Notes under the pieces: generated by a model
Seen by the model: the letters and a program-made list of their open reading frames with translations, nothing else
What the model was told of the DNA's origin: nothing
The model's database searches: none
Shown: piece by piece, positions 9,327 through 17,971 of the stretch
How positions within the stretch are numbered: position 1 is the first letter of the stretch
Layout of the letters: each line of letters starts with the position of its first letter
Program-made: the position numbers and the translations under genes
Source of the DNA: an uncultured Lachnospiraceae bacterium
GTDB taxonomy: Bacteria > Bacillota > Clostridia > Lachnospirales > Lachnospiraceae
Direction of reading: 5' to 3'
Length of the DNA: 32,097 bases
NCBI GenBank assembly: GCA_902796595.1
Contig: CADBPM010000023.1
Span: forward strand, 1 to 32,097

Positions 9327-11747
9327 ATGGGGAAAGAACGTATTATTCTTGCTGATATAAGCAAGAGCTATTACTCTGAGGCAGGGGTGACTCAGGCGTT
9401 GCATAAGATAAACCTGACTTTTTGTAATGGAGAATTTGTAGCGGTCACAGGTGAAAGCGGGAGCGGTAAATCAACTCTATTATCAGTCCTTGGAGGCATA
9501 CTGTCTTTTGATGAAGGTGAGATGACTGTCGACGGGGACGATACTTTCAAGTATGATGAAGCAGACTGGGAAGAGTATCGTAGAAATAAAGTAAGCTTTG
9601 TATTTCAGGACTATTCTCTTGTAGACCACATGACCGTACTTGAAAATGTGGTGACTGGAATGCTTACAAGGGGGATTTCTACAGAGACAGCAGGCAAAAA
9701 GGCAGGACGTTTTCTTGAAATGACAGGACTTAGCCAGTATGCGGCTCATAAAGCTTTTGAACTTTCAAGTGGTCAGAAGCAAAGACTTTCCATAGCAAGA
9801 GCATTAGCTAAAGAGACGGGGATAATCCTTGCAGATGAACCGACGGGAAGTCTTGATGAAGAAAATACTCTTAGGACTATGAGCGTGCTAAAGGCTTTGT
9901 CTAAGACCTGTCTTGTGCTTCTTGTAAGCCACGAAAAAAGGGTGGCAAGATTCTTTTCGGACAGAATGATAACTATAAGCGGCGGTAAGATTATTTCCGA
10001 CGAAGAGATACTTGACGCAGGGAATTACGAAAGGGAAGATGACCAGAACATTTATTTAGGCGAAATGGAAAAAAGCGAGGTTCGCCTTGATGGACTGATA
10101 CTTGATCTTTACAAGGATAAAACGGATGCAGAAAATATAAGGCTTACGCTTGCAGTTAAAAATGGCAGACTTTATATAAAAAGTGATGACAGGAAGATAA
10201 TGCTTGCAGGGGATGAGACCGGAGTAAATCTGAATCATGGCGTAAAAGAAAAGATAGAAAAAAAGGAGATTGAGAACTTTTCATTTCAACTTGAAAAACC
10301 TAAAGTCAGCGAAAAAGGGAAAAATGCTGAGGCAAGGCGCATGACCATAAAGAAACTTTTTTTAAGGAATAAAAGGCAGGTCCTTATGGGTGTGGTTTTT
10401 GTGCTTACCGCAATAATGGTGTCGGTGGCGTCTGCCAATCTTATGAATATAATGAAGGTGGATAAGGACTCGGTACTTTCCTCTGACCCGCTTTATATGC
10501 AGGTGGATTTTACCAAGGTTACATCGCTTCTTGATGACAAGCAGAGAGAGGATATACTGGATTTTGTTGAAAATGATCTTACTGCCGACAAGGATCTTGA
10601 TATTTTTTATTCGCCGAAGACCTCTCTTTATTTAAAAGGTGATGTTTTCAAACAGCTTGAAAATGTGATGCAGGCAGTGCCGGGATTTTCTTTCGGGGAT
10701 GTAAAGAGGGTTTATGAAAAGAATCTTGTATATGGCAAGCTTCCGGCAAAGTATAATGAAGTTGCAGTTGATGAGATAGTGATAAAAAAGCTTGCAGCCA
10801 CAAAGGGAGTGCTTGGCGATTTTTATGAGAAGGAATCTGACTATGTAGGAGCAAAGCTTTATGCACCGGGTTCTTATACAGAACTTACCATAAGTGCGAT
10901 CGTAAAGACTGGTATGCCGGACATTTATGCCGATACGACTACACTTTGCGGAATGGCAAAGAATTCTGTAAAAATAATGACACCAGAAGAATATGCTTTA
11001 TCTTCAGGTAAAAATGAGCCGGCTCTTGCGGAGAATGAAATCTTTATGCGAGATGGGCTTTTTGAGGCAGTTTCTGATAAGGAAAATTATCATTTCGGTG
11101 ACAGTAAGGATGATTACAAAATAAAGGGAACCTTTGAAGACGGACTTGGAGCCGATTTTATTGTTCATAAAAGCACAGTGCAAAAACTGGTCAACCTTTG
11201 TATAAGCGGCGATAGAACTTGCATGGTGATGACAGATGAGAGAGAGGAAACAGAGGCAAAGCTTTATGCCGAAGCAGGGGTTTACAGCAGTTCATTTCAC
11301 CTTGAAGTTACTTGTCCTTATGAAGAAGAACTGACAGCTTATATAACCACTCACAGGGCGGGAGCGTCACTTGCATTTGCTTTTCTTACGGTATTTGGAT
11401 GTGCTTCGCTCGTGATGATATTCTTTGTGACAAAGAGCATAGTTGCTGAAAGAACAGAAGAATTTACGGTCTGCAGACTTATCGGTATCAGAAGGAAAAC
11501 TATACTCAATTCATATTTGGTTGAAATGTTCCTTTTCACGACCATGACTACGTTACCGGCAGTCATTTTAACATGGATCGTAATTAAGATGGCAGGGAGT
11601 GTTCCGACGGCAGAGACAGGGCTTTTCTTCCCTTGGTGGTGTGCTGTCTGCATTGTTTTTGCAGGATATATTTTAAATGCACTTATAAGCCTGCTTCAGG
11701 TATCGGGGATACTTAGAAAACCTCCGGTTGAATTGAACTCAAAGTAA
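9327..11747 (+). CDS. ABC transporter, fused ATPase and FtsX-type permease (MacB-like layout)
   Basis: Single-chain transporter of 806 residues. The N-terminal ATPase has Walker A GESGSGKST (42-50), signature LSSGQ (146-150) and Walker B LADEPTGSLD with Asp170-Glu171, typical of the LolD/MacB/BceA family. A linker of about 125 residues leads to one helix (RQVLMGVVFVLTAIMVSVAS), a roughly 300-residue extracytoplasmic domain, and three C-terminal helices with the FtsX-like segment ERTEEFTVCRLIGIRRKTI. This one-plus-three topology matches MacB-type mechanotransmission transporters, though MacB's outer membrane partners would be absent in a Gram-positive. I choose ATG 9327 because GAAGGGG lies five bases upstream. 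An in-frame GTG at 9282 would add 15 residues but overlaps the leader region. Peptide antibiotic resistance or envelope stress is plausible; the substrate is unknown. Confidence 0.86.
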   Translation: MGKERIILADISKSYYSEAGVTQALHKINLTFCNGEFVAVTGESGSGKSTLLSVLGGILSFDEGEMTVDGDDTFKYDEADWEEYRRNKVSFVFQDYSLVDHMTVLENVVTGMLTRGISTETAGKKAGRFLEMTGLSQYAAHKAFELSSGQKQRLSIARALAKETGIILADEPTGSLDEENTLRTMSVLKALSKTCLVLLVSHEKRVARFFSDRMITISGGKIISDEEILDAGNYEREDDQNIYLGEMEKSEVRLDGLILDLYKDKTDAENIRLTLAVKNGRLYIKSDDRKIMLAGDETGVNLNHGVKEKIEKKEIENFSFQLEKPKVSEKGKNAEARRMTIKKLFLRNKRQVLMGVVFVLTAIMVSVASANLMNIMKVDKDSVLSSDPLYMQVDFTKVTSLLDDKQREDILDFVENDLTADKDLDIFYSPKTSLYLKGDVFKQLENVMQAVPGFSFGDVKRVYEKNLVYGKLPAKYNEVAVDEIVIKKLAATKGVLGDFYEKESDYVGAKLYAPGSYTELTISAIVKTGMPDIYADTTTLCGMAKNSVKIMTPEEYALSSGKNEPALAENEIFMRDGLFEAVSDKENYHFGDSKDDYKIKGTFEDGLGADFIVHKSTVQKLVNLCISGDRTCMVMTDEREETEAKLYAEAGVYSSSFHLEVTCPYEEELTAYITTHRAGASLAFAFLTVFGCASLVMIFFVTKSIVAERTEEFTVCRLIGIRRKTILNSYLVEMFLFTTMTTLPAVILTWIVIKMAGSVPTAETGLFFPWWCAVCIVFAGYILNALISLLQVSGILRKPPVELNSK

Positions 11748-11816
11748 GTGAAGCAAAAATGTATCTTAAACAAATCTTAAAGATTTAACCTCTTTTTTAT
11801 TAAACTTAATAGGGCT

Positions 11817-11931
11817 ATGATGTATGTATCAAAAATGATTTTGACTTTTACATCATCAGAAGTTGTGCTTTTGCGAAGCGAAAGTGCTGAATATCAGTTT
11901 TGCTGATACAGAATATATTGCTTCGCAGCAC
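11817..11931. promoter_or_regulatory. Structured intergenic region before the C39 peptidase gene
   Basis: Two structures are visible. Bases 11817-11824 and 11849-11856 form an 8-bp inverted repeat (ATGATGTA/TACATCAT). Further on, GTGC (11865-11868) and TGCGAAGC (11872-11879) pair with GCTTCGCA (11920-11927) and GCAC (11928-11931) around an inner hairpin (TATCAG 11892-11897 with CTGATA 11903-11908). A local hairpin at 11868-11884 would compete with the outer stem. No T-tract follows. Function unknown; see the findings for the motif shared with the response regulator promoter region. Confidence 0.5.
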
Positions 11932-11984
11932 GACAATTATAGTTAGCAAAGCCAGTCTTGTGTTTTATAGAAAGGGAGGTTTGT

Positions 11985-12779
11985 ATGCACAGTGCGGAGT
12001 GTGTAGCCGGCGATTCTTACAGGAGGGTACGTGTAATAAAGAAAAGAGCTGCTAAAAGGCGCAGAAGACGGAGAATCTTGAACTTTTTCCTTATGTTTTT
12101 TTCGGTTTGTATTCTGGCAGTCTTTGCAAGCATGGTAAGGGAGCAGGTCGTAAGGCAAAAACTTGCAGAGGTGCCGGAAGAACTTGCAAGCTTATATGAA
12201 AGAAATCCAGATGCCAGAAGCTTTGTGCTTGATTATAAAGAAAAGCATAATAAAAAGCCTCGGATTGACCTTAGCAAATATGCAGATATCAATACAGTTC
12301 CGCTTCTTATGCAATGGGATGAAAGATGGGGATATAAAAAATATTCGGAGCAGTATTTCGGTCTTTCGGGATGTGGGCCGACCTGCATGTCCATGGCCTA
12401 CATCTATCTTACAAAAGATACAAGGAAAAGCCCTGATTATATGAGGAAGTTTGCGACTAAAAATGGTTTTTCAACAGATGGAAGCGGTACGGCATGGGCA
12501 TTTATCACTAAAGGCGGGGAAAAACTTGGCCTTGATGTTACCGAGCTTCCGCTTGACAAATCAATTATAGACAGAAAACTTGTATCAGGAAATGTTGTGA
12601 TATGCATAATGGGACCGGGGAAATTTACTACCGGAGGTCACTTTATAGTGATTGCGGGGATTGAGAACGGGAAATATAGGATAAACGATCCGAATTCTTA
12701 TACCAATTCAAATAAACTGTGGGAGTACGACGAAATCTCCGATCAGATTAAAAATTTATGGAGTCTGTCAGCAAGGTAA
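11985..12779 (+). CDS. Membrane-anchored C39-family (papain-like) peptidase
   Basis: The C-terminal domain is a Peptidase_C39_2 type cysteine peptidase fold. The likely catalytic triad is Cys130 in SGCGPTCMS, His219 in GGHFIVIAG and Asp235 in INDPNS. The N-terminus has a very basic stretch (about residues 13-30, with a run of Arg) and then one hydrophobic helix (about 31-50), so the catalytic domain probably lies outside the membrane. Stand-alone proteins of this family are common in Firmicutes; substrates are mostly unknown, with the cell wall or peptides suggested. The start is ATG 11985, with AAAGGGAGG five bases upstream; an in-frame TTG at 11958 has no such support. The terminator overlaps its 3' end, so it is probably monocistronic or the end of the transporter transcript. 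Confidence 0.82.
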   Translation: MHSAECVAGDSYRRVRVIKKRAAKRRRRRRILNFFLMFFSVCILAVFASMVREQVVRQKLAEVPEELASLYERNPDARSFVLDYKEKHNKKPRIDLSKYADINTVPLLMQWDERWGYKKYSEQYFGLSGCGPTCMSMAYIYLTKDTRKSPDYMRKFATKNGFSTDGSGTAWAFITKGGEKLGLDVTELPLDKSIIDRKLVSGNVVICIMGPGKFTTGGHFIVIAGIENGKYRINDPNSYTNSNKLWEYDEISDQIKNLWSLSAR

Positions 12780-12798
12780 AGGCTGACAGACTCTTTTT
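12761..12798 (+). terminator. Rho-independent terminator overlapping the end of the C39 peptidase gene
   Basis: A 12-base-pair perfect stem (12761-12772 with 12782-12793) is followed by five T. The 5' arm encodes the last residues of the peptidase, and the stop codon lies in the loop. Confidence 0.92.
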
Positions 12799-12914
12799 AG
12801 TAGAACAAATCCTTGAAAGCGCTTTGGAATTGGGACAATACAAAAGAATATTTTACGCTTCTTTGGTCTTAATCACTTCTTAAAGAGTTAGAGTCTTTAT
12901 TCTTAAAATTAAAA

Positions 12915-12944
12915 GATGTAAAATGATTTCAGATGATGTAAAAG
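12915..12944 (+). promoter_or_regulatory. Direct repeats GATGTAAAA before the response regulator
   Basis: GATGTAAAA occurs at 12915-12923 and 12935-12943, 20 bases apart, on the same face of the helix. The second copy runs into the AAGGAG ribosome binding site. This arrangement is typical of OmpR-family regulator sites, so autoregulation is a reasonable guess. Confidence 0.4.
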
Positions 12945-12951
12945 GAGAATT

Positions 12952-13674
12952 TTGAAACAAATGAATAACAATACAGTTCTTATCTGCGATGATGAACCGG
13001 ATATTCTTTCTGCATTAAAGATCTATCTTGAAAGCGAAGGAATGGCTGTTGTTGAAGCTTCAAATGGCAAGGAAGCTCTTGATATAATGAAAAAAATGGA
13101 AACCGGAGTGATACAGCTTATTCTCTTGGATGTTATGATGCCTGTAATGGATGGTATTGTTGCAATGACGGAGATACGCAGATTTTCAAACGTTCCGATA
13201 ATCTTGCTTACTGCAAAAAGCGAGGATGCAGACAAGATAATGGGACTTACTATAGGTGCGGATGATTATGTGACAAAACCTTTTAATCCTGTGGAGCTTA
13301 TTGCAAGAGTAAAGTCTGTGCTAAGAAGATATACCATGCTTGGAAGTCTTGACGGCAATGTTTCAGAGAAAAAGGGAACTTACACAGCAGGCGGCATTGA
13401 ACTTAGGGATAAGGAAAAGGAAGTGTTTCTTGACGGAGAGAAGGTTTCTCTTACTCCATTGGAATATGATATTCTGAAATTTCTGATGGAGCATAAAAAT
13501 GAAGTTCTCTCGCCTAAGGAAATCTATTCCGGTGTGTGGAATGATTATGTGGGCGGCGCTGAAAGTACGGTTGCTGTCCATATAAGACATTTGCGTGAAA
13601 AGCTTGAATATGACAGTCAGGAACCGCGCTATATTAAGGCTGTATGGGGACATGGTTACAAACTGGAGGGTTGA
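12952..13674 (+). CDS. Two-component response regulator, OmpR/PhoB family
   Basis: Receiver domain (about residues 1-125) with the acidic pair in LICDDEPD, phosphoacceptor Asp60 in LILLDVMMPVMDG, the Thr in ILLTAKS and the conserved Lys in DYVTKPF. A winged-helix DNA-binding domain follows (about 140-240), with the family signatures LTPLEYDILKFLMEHKNEVLS, VAVHIRHLREKLE and KAVWGHGYKL. The nominal start TTG 12952 sits four bases after AGGAG. ATG 12961, three codons on, is 13 bases from it, so either could be used; in the shorter form the phosphoacceptor is Asp57. The kinase gene starts one base after the stop and is its obvious partner. Confidence 0.93.
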   Translation: MKQMNNNTVLICDDEPDILSALKIYLESEGMAVVEASNGKEALDIMKKMETGVIQLILLDVMMPVMDGIVAMTEIRRFSNVPIILLTAKSEDADKIMGLTIGADDYVTKPFNPVELIARVKSVLRRYTMLGSLDGNVSEKKGTYTAGGIELRDKEKEVFLDGEKVSLTPLEYDILKFLMEHKNEVLSPKEIYSGVWNDYVGGAESTVAVHIRHLREKLEYDSQEPRYIKAVWGHGYKLEG

Positions 13675-13675
13675 A

Positions 13676-16063
13676 ATGAACAAAAATAAGACTGTCTGCA
13701 AAGGTACAGCATGCATGGTATTCTGTACTCTGATGGCGTTTATTCTGGTCTGCTGCTTGCTTGCAATGGCAGTGCTTACATCCTTTCAAATATTTGGTGA
13801 GGATGATTCAAGAATAAGGGAAAGGGTTTTAGATAAAGCGGCAGAAAATTTTGCCCTGATAGCTCTGGCGGACAGAAATGGAAATTATGCGGATGACAGG
13901 TTGAAAGATACAAACTGCAGATACGGAGTGATAGAAGGTGATATTGACATTGAAAAATTAGATCTAAACGATCCGAAAATATATCTGCACAGAAATTTTA
14001 CAGGAAATGTTCCAAAAGACCATCAGACCCTTGTGGAGTACATAAGTGACAGCGCCAGATTTGTTACATCTTCAGACAGGCTTTTTGAACTGTCAGGAGA
14101 AAGAAGAAACAGGATAATCGATAATAGTCAGTACATTACCGAGACAAGCAGTATAAAGGGAATTGGCTATGATCTTATAGGTGAGCGGGCGTATGTCTGG
14201 GACGACAAAAATTGTTATAAGCTTGATGGCGAAGTTTACTTTCGCGACACTTCTGATACTAAGGGGACAGCCAATACAAACAAGATTTATTCACTTATCT
14301 GGGAGAAGAACAGAAAAGAGGTAAGTTTTGCAAAAGAAGGGGCTCTATACATAAACGGAGAAGCCTACAGTCCGGTTTCGGCAACGGATAGCAGTTTTAC
14401 CTTAATCCTTCAGTCGTTCAATGGAAATGGCCGTCTTAGCGCAGAAAATATTGCCGACCTTAGCGAGATTCACGATAAACTTGAAGACTCCGACATTAAA
14501 ACAGCCGGGTTAAGTTCTATTTCAACCATAGAGCACGAAAAAACTGACAAAAACGTAAAGGCTTACACCTTTATATCTTTTCCGACAGAAAAAATAGCTA
14601 AAAATGGTGACTTCTACGCACAGGCATATTCTTATATAAAAAAGCTTCCGATAATTCAGTGGATGCTTCCCTTAGGAGCAGTCATTTCGGGTATCTTATT
14701 CCTTTTAACATTCATAATGTTCATAAAAAAAGCAGGAAACGTGAATGAGAAGGGTGAAATATGCTTACAGGGGTCAGAGCGCATACCATGGGATCTTGGC
14801 GCATTTTTACTTATTTTTTTTGAATGTGTGATTGTTATAGTCATAGAAGAATGTTTTGAATCTGAGCTGGACCCACTAAGTCCTGTCTTTTTTATGGTTC
14901 TTGTAAGCGGAATCGTAGCAGGGATTTTCGCGGGAATGCTTTGGTTGAAATGCCTTGTTGTAAATATCAAGGTAGGAAAAGGGCTTGTAAATACACTTAT
15001 ATATCGCATTGTAAGAATGTTTGCAGGCTTGCTTGCAAAATCACATAAAAGAGTCAGAGAGACCCGCAGATCTGTAAAAATGACAATCAGAGTCTGGATG
15101 TACTTTGCAGTGATCACCTTTATCGAATTTATAATACTTGTTATGTTTGAGGTAAAGGGTGGTCTGTATCTTATGTGGATCATAGAAAAGATCATGTTTG
15201 CCTTATTTATTAAGGGATGGATTTATCAGTTTGCCCAGATAAAAAATAAAATGCTTGATGTCGCAGCCGGAAATCTTGATGCAAATGTTGATACAAAGGG
15301 GATGTATATCGATTTTGAGGAAGAGGGAAAGGCATTAAATGAGATCAGAGGGGGAATAAATATAGCTATAAATGACCGTTTGAAAAGCGAACGTATGAAG
15401 ACAGAGCTTATAACAAATGTTTCTCATGACATAAAGACACCGCTTACATCTATAATAAATTATGTGGATATTATTAAAAAAGAGGGGTTAGACAGCCCTG
15501 AAACAGGCAAATATCTGGATGTGCTCGACAGGCAGGCAAGCAGATTAAAAAAGCTTATAGAAGACCTTATAGAGGCATCGAAAGCGGCAACCGGAAATAT
15601 AAAATTCAATATGGAAAAGGTCAATGCGAGAATCATTTTAAACCAGTCCATAGGTGAATTTGAAGAAAGACTTCAGGAGAATGAGATCGAACTTATCAGT
15701 ACAGTGCCGGAGGAGGATATTTTTATAACTGCTGATAACAGGTATCTCTGGCGGGTTTTTGAAAATCTCATGAGCAATATTTCAAAATATGCCATGCCGC
15801 ATACAAGAGCTTATATAGATTTAGTCGATGCAGATGGAAATATCAGCTTTATTTTCAGAAATATATCAAGGGACAGATTAAATATATCGGCAGATGAACT
15901 TATGGAACGATTTGTAAGAGGGGATTCATCAAGAAATAAAGAAGGCAATGGGCTTGGACTTTCTATTGCTTCGTCACTTGCAAAGTCTATGGGCGGCGAT
16001 ATGAAAATTACTATTGATGGCGACCTCTTTAAGGCAAGTGTTCTGTTTACGAAGCAGGTATAA
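13676..16063 (+). CDS. Sensor histidine kinase, multi-pass membrane protein
   Basis: Partner of the preceding regulator. Helix 1 (about residues 10-35) is followed by an extracytoplasmic sensor region of roughly 270 residues. Four or five further helices follow (about 325-520), including ILFLLTFIMFIKK and LGAFLLIFFECVIVIVIEE. The HisKA domain has phosphoacceptor His584 in NVSHDIKTPLTSI. The ATPase domain has the N box NLMSNISKYA and the G box GNGLGLSIASSLAKSMGG. At 795 residues it is large for a kinase and has more helices than the usual two. The start is ATG 13676, with GGAGGG six bases upstream; the reading frame is open further upstream, but that part overlaps the regulator gene. The ligand cannot be predicted. 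Confidence 0.92.
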   Translation: MNKNKTVCKGTACMVFCTLMAFILVCCLLAMAVLTSFQIFGEDDSRIRERVLDKAAENFALIALADRNGNYADDRLKDTNCRYGVIEGDIDIEKLDLNDPKIYLHRNFTGNVPKDHQTLVEYISDSARFVTSSDRLFELSGERRNRIIDNSQYITETSSIKGIGYDLIGERAYVWDDKNCYKLDGEVYFRDTSDTKGTANTNKIYSLIWEKNRKEVSFAKEGALYINGEAYSPVSATDSSFTLILQSFNGNGRLSAENIADLSEIHDKLEDSDIKTAGLSSISTIEHEKTDKNVKAYTFISFPTEKIAKNGDFYAQAYSYIKKLPIIQWMLPLGAVISGILFLLTFIMFIKKAGNVNEKGEICLQGSERIPWDLGAFLLIFFECVIVIVIEECFESELDPLSPVFFMVLVSGIVAGIFAGMLWLKCLVVNIKVGKGLVNTLIYRIVRMFAGLLAKSHKRVRETRRSVKMTIRVWMYFAVITFIEFIILVMFEVKGGLYLMWIIEKIMFALFIKGWIYQFAQIKNKMLDVAAGNLDANVDTKGMYIDFEEEGKALNEIRGGINIAINDRLKSERMKTELITNVSHDIKTPLTSIINYVDIIKKEGLDSPETGKYLDVLDRQASRLKKLIEDLIEASKAATGNIKFNMEKVNARIILNQSIGEFEERLQENEIELISTVPEEDIFITADNRYLWRVFENLMSNISKYAMPHTRAYIDLVDADGNISFIFRNISRDRLNISADELMERFVRGDSSRNKEGNGLGLSIASSLAKSMGGDMKITIDGDLFKASVLFTKQV

Positions 16064-16078
16064 ATGAAATAAAAAAAC

Positions 16079-16203
16079 TTGACAAATAAAAAAGTGTGTT
16101 ATCATTAAAAAAACTTAATAAAATCAATATTTTGCTTAATTTATAGTAAGCGAAGAAAATATTTCATATATGTGGCCAGCCACATTTGTGACTGGCCTTT
16201 TTT
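16079..16203 (+). ncRNA. Candidate small RNA: promoter plus terminator without an ORF
   Basis: TTGACA (16079-16084) and TATCAT (16100-16105) form a possible promoter, with a short 15-base spacer. Transcription would start near 16112. A terminator at 16174-16203 ends a predicted RNA of about 90 bases that has no convincing reading frame. Bases 16139-16160 are the perfect reverse complement of 19187-19208, the end of the double-hairpin repeat near parA. It may instead be just the kinase gene's trailer, since it begins only 16 bases after that stop codon. Confidence 0.4.
16174..16203 (+). terminator. Rho-independent terminator
   Basis: GGCCAG (16174-16179) pairs with CTGGCC (16192-16197), with further CAC/GTG pairs inside and six T after. 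It ends the two-component operon and the candidate small RNA. Confidence 0.9.
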
Positions 16204-16430
16204 AATGGTATTATCTGCCAAATCTGAGTTGAAGGTGCAAGATAACTTGGAATTTTTTGTTGCTAAGCAATAATTGTTATCATTGCTATAATTAGCGTTA
16301 TCACCTTTTTCTTAATGGTTAACGCTAATTATACAAATGAATCTTCTGTATTAAGTTTAGCTTGGAAGTTTATGGACAATTTATTCATTAAATAAGGTGC
16401 CACAACGCATTTCACAAATTTAAAAACATT
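16204..16430. other. Gene-free stretch with a 13-bp inverted repeat
   Basis: This AT-rich gap separates the kinase operon from the convergent AAA ATPase gene. It holds a perfect 13-bp inverted repeat, 16288-16300 with 16320-16332, around a 19-base T-rich loop. There is no T-tract on the minus strand side, so it is not a standard terminator for the ATPase gene. I see no ORF or other feature in the rest. Confidence 0.5.
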
Positions 16431-17630
16431 TTAATTTTGTGAATCAGAAAGCCATCTAGCTATATCTAAAATTTTTACCCCTTCTCTATCAACAGCAGGA
16501 TGTTTTGTCCTTGCTATAATCATCTTTGGATAAGCATCTTTAATTGATAACAACGGAGCAAGTTCCCTTTCCATCGTCTCTGGCTGACTTATGTCATCGC
16601 TAACCTGAATATAAATCTTTTCATCTGCGTTTATTGCGACAAAATCAACTTCCTTTTTGTAAAGCTTACCAACGTAGACATTATATCCTCGGCGCATCAA
16701 TTCAAGTGCAACCAAATTTTCATATTGCCGCCCATAATCCATATTTCTTCTGCCTAATCTGGCACATCTGAATCCACTGTCTACAGCATAATATTTTTCA
16801 ATTGTTTTCAGAATTTCTTTTCCTTTAATATCGTATCTCTGAACCTTATAAAACAAAAATGCTTTGCATAAATAATCAACATAATTACCAATAGTAACAT
16901 GATTTGTAGGCGTTTTATTCGCTGTTAGCATGTCACTAATCTTGTTGACAGAGGTAAGGTTACTGATATTATCTAGCATAAAGTCAGAAGTCTTCAAAAG
17001 TGCCATATCATCAGAAAGATTGTATTTTTTCTTTAAATCACGTGTAATAATTGTATCAAATATTCCTGAAATATAATTCATACGATCTCTTTCAGAGTCA
17101 TATAGATAGGAACCCGCCATTCCACCATCTAGTACATATGCATCAAATGCTTCATCTATATCCTTTATCTGCTTATAATCGATGTACTCAGAAAAGCTAA
17201 ATGGAAGCACATGAACATCTATATAACGACCTGTGAAAAGCGTTGCAAGATCACTGCTAAGCATAAATGCGTTGGATCCGGTAATATAAATATCGTATAT
17301 CTTTTTATTGTACAGACTGTTAACAGCATTTTCGAAATCCGGACAAAGCTGCACTTCATCAATTAAGATATAATTATTGACATTTTCCTTACTTCCAGAT
17401 GTGAAATAATCATATAATGCATGATATTCTTTTAAAGATTCATACTCCATATCCATGAGATCAACGTACATAATATTGCCTTGGGGATCTATTTCCTCTA
17501 GATACGAAACAAATGCACGCATGAGCTCCGATTTTCCACTTCTCCTAACCCCTGTAATTACTTTTATATCTGGTGTTCCTCTTAAACCTTTTAATCTATC
17601 TAAATACAAAGGGCGTTCAATCGTTTTCAT
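16431..17630 (-). CDS. AAA ATPase with DUF4143 domain
   Basis: The N-terminal ATPase domain has Walker A GVRRSGKS (residues 27-34) and Walker B ILIDEVQ with Asp91-Glu92, followed by ITGSNAFML (sensor-like). The C-terminal half is the DUF4143 type, with YENLVALELMRRGYNVYVG and KEVDFVAI, a PD-(D/E)XK nuclease-like core with the DFVA aspartate. Members are common, often multicopy accessory genes in anaerobes, and their role is unknown. I take ATG 17630, giving 399 residues, because family members begin with this IxRPxYLxRL stretch. A TTG at 17711 would add 27 residues with no ribosome binding site. It is the only minus-strand gene in the interior of the window and interrupts an otherwise co-oriented region, suggesting insertion. 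Confidence 0.87.
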   Translation of the reverse strand: MKTIERPLYLDRLKGLRGTPDIKVITGVRRSGKSELMRAFVSYLEEIDPQGNIMYVDLMDMEYESLKEYHALYDYFTSGSKENVNNYILIDEVQLCPDFENAVNSLYNKKIYDIYITGSNAFMLSSDLATLFTGRYIDVHVLPFSFSEYIDYKQIKDIDEAFDAYVLDGGMAGSYLYDSERDRMNYISGIFDTIITRDLKKKYNLSDDMALLKTSDFMLDNISNLTSVNKISDMLTANKTPTNHVTIGNYVDYLCKAFLFYKVQRYDIKGKEILKTIEKYYAVDSGFRCARLGRRNMDYGRQYENLVALELMRRGYNVYVGKLYKKEVDFVAINADEKIYIQVSDDISQPETMERELAPLLSIKDAYPKMIIARTKHPAVDREGVKILDIARWLSDSQN

Positions 17631-17775
17631 ACTGCTCTCACTTTCAAAACTTGAAATAAAATTATTTTCTGAAACTAATACTATTGTATGTCTGTAACCT
17701 TCTTGTTTCAAGGATGATTTTCAAAACTCTTAAAATATTCTATTTTTGAAAGTCCTTTTGCTTGGAGGAAAGATT

Positions 17776-17817
17776 ATGATGAAGAAGATAATTGCTTTTT
17801 TCTATGCATGTGGATGA
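17776..17817 (+). CDS. Possible 13-residue leader-type peptide
   Basis: GGAGGAA (17764-17770) lies five bases before ATG ATG AAG AAG, encoding MMKKIIAFFYACG and a stop. A strong terminator follows 17 bases later. A good ribosome binding site on such a short frame suggests a leader peptide or a remnant. No promoter is obvious before it, and no downstream gene is clearly attenuated by it, since the PadR gene has its own promoter after the terminator. Low confidence. Confidence 0.25.
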   Translation: MMKKIIAFFYACG

Positions 17818-17833
17818 TAATAAAGTATAAACG

Positions 17834-17866
17834 AAAAAACGGGCAGTTTAAAGCTGCCCGTTTTTT
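17834..17866. terminator. Bidirectional rho-independent terminator
   Basis: A 13-base-pair perfect stem (17834-17846 with 17854-17866) has an A-run at the outer left and a T-run at the outer right, so it could terminate on both strands. Confidence 0.88.
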
Positions 17867-17869
17867 GTG

Positions 17870-17935
17870 TTGACAAGCTTAATGAGTAATGTTATATTTA
17901 CTTTGTTAGACATACTACGACACACATAGCATGTC
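17870..17935 (+). promoter_or_regulatory. PadR operon promoter with possible operator
   Basis: TTGACA (17870-17875) and TATATT (17893-17898) are 17 bases apart, an excellent sigma-A promoter. Just after the expected start, GACATAC (17909-17915) and GCATGTC (17929-17935) form an imperfect inverted repeat, a plausible autoregulatory PadR operator. Confidence 0.75.
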
Positions 17936-17971
17936 AGACATAGCAATACAGGCATATATTTCAGGGAGGAA

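Noticed and set aside
14656..15195. A 179-codon minus-strand reading frame opposite the histidine kinase
   Set aside because: It is the reverse of membrane-helix codons; the plus-strand gene is certain.
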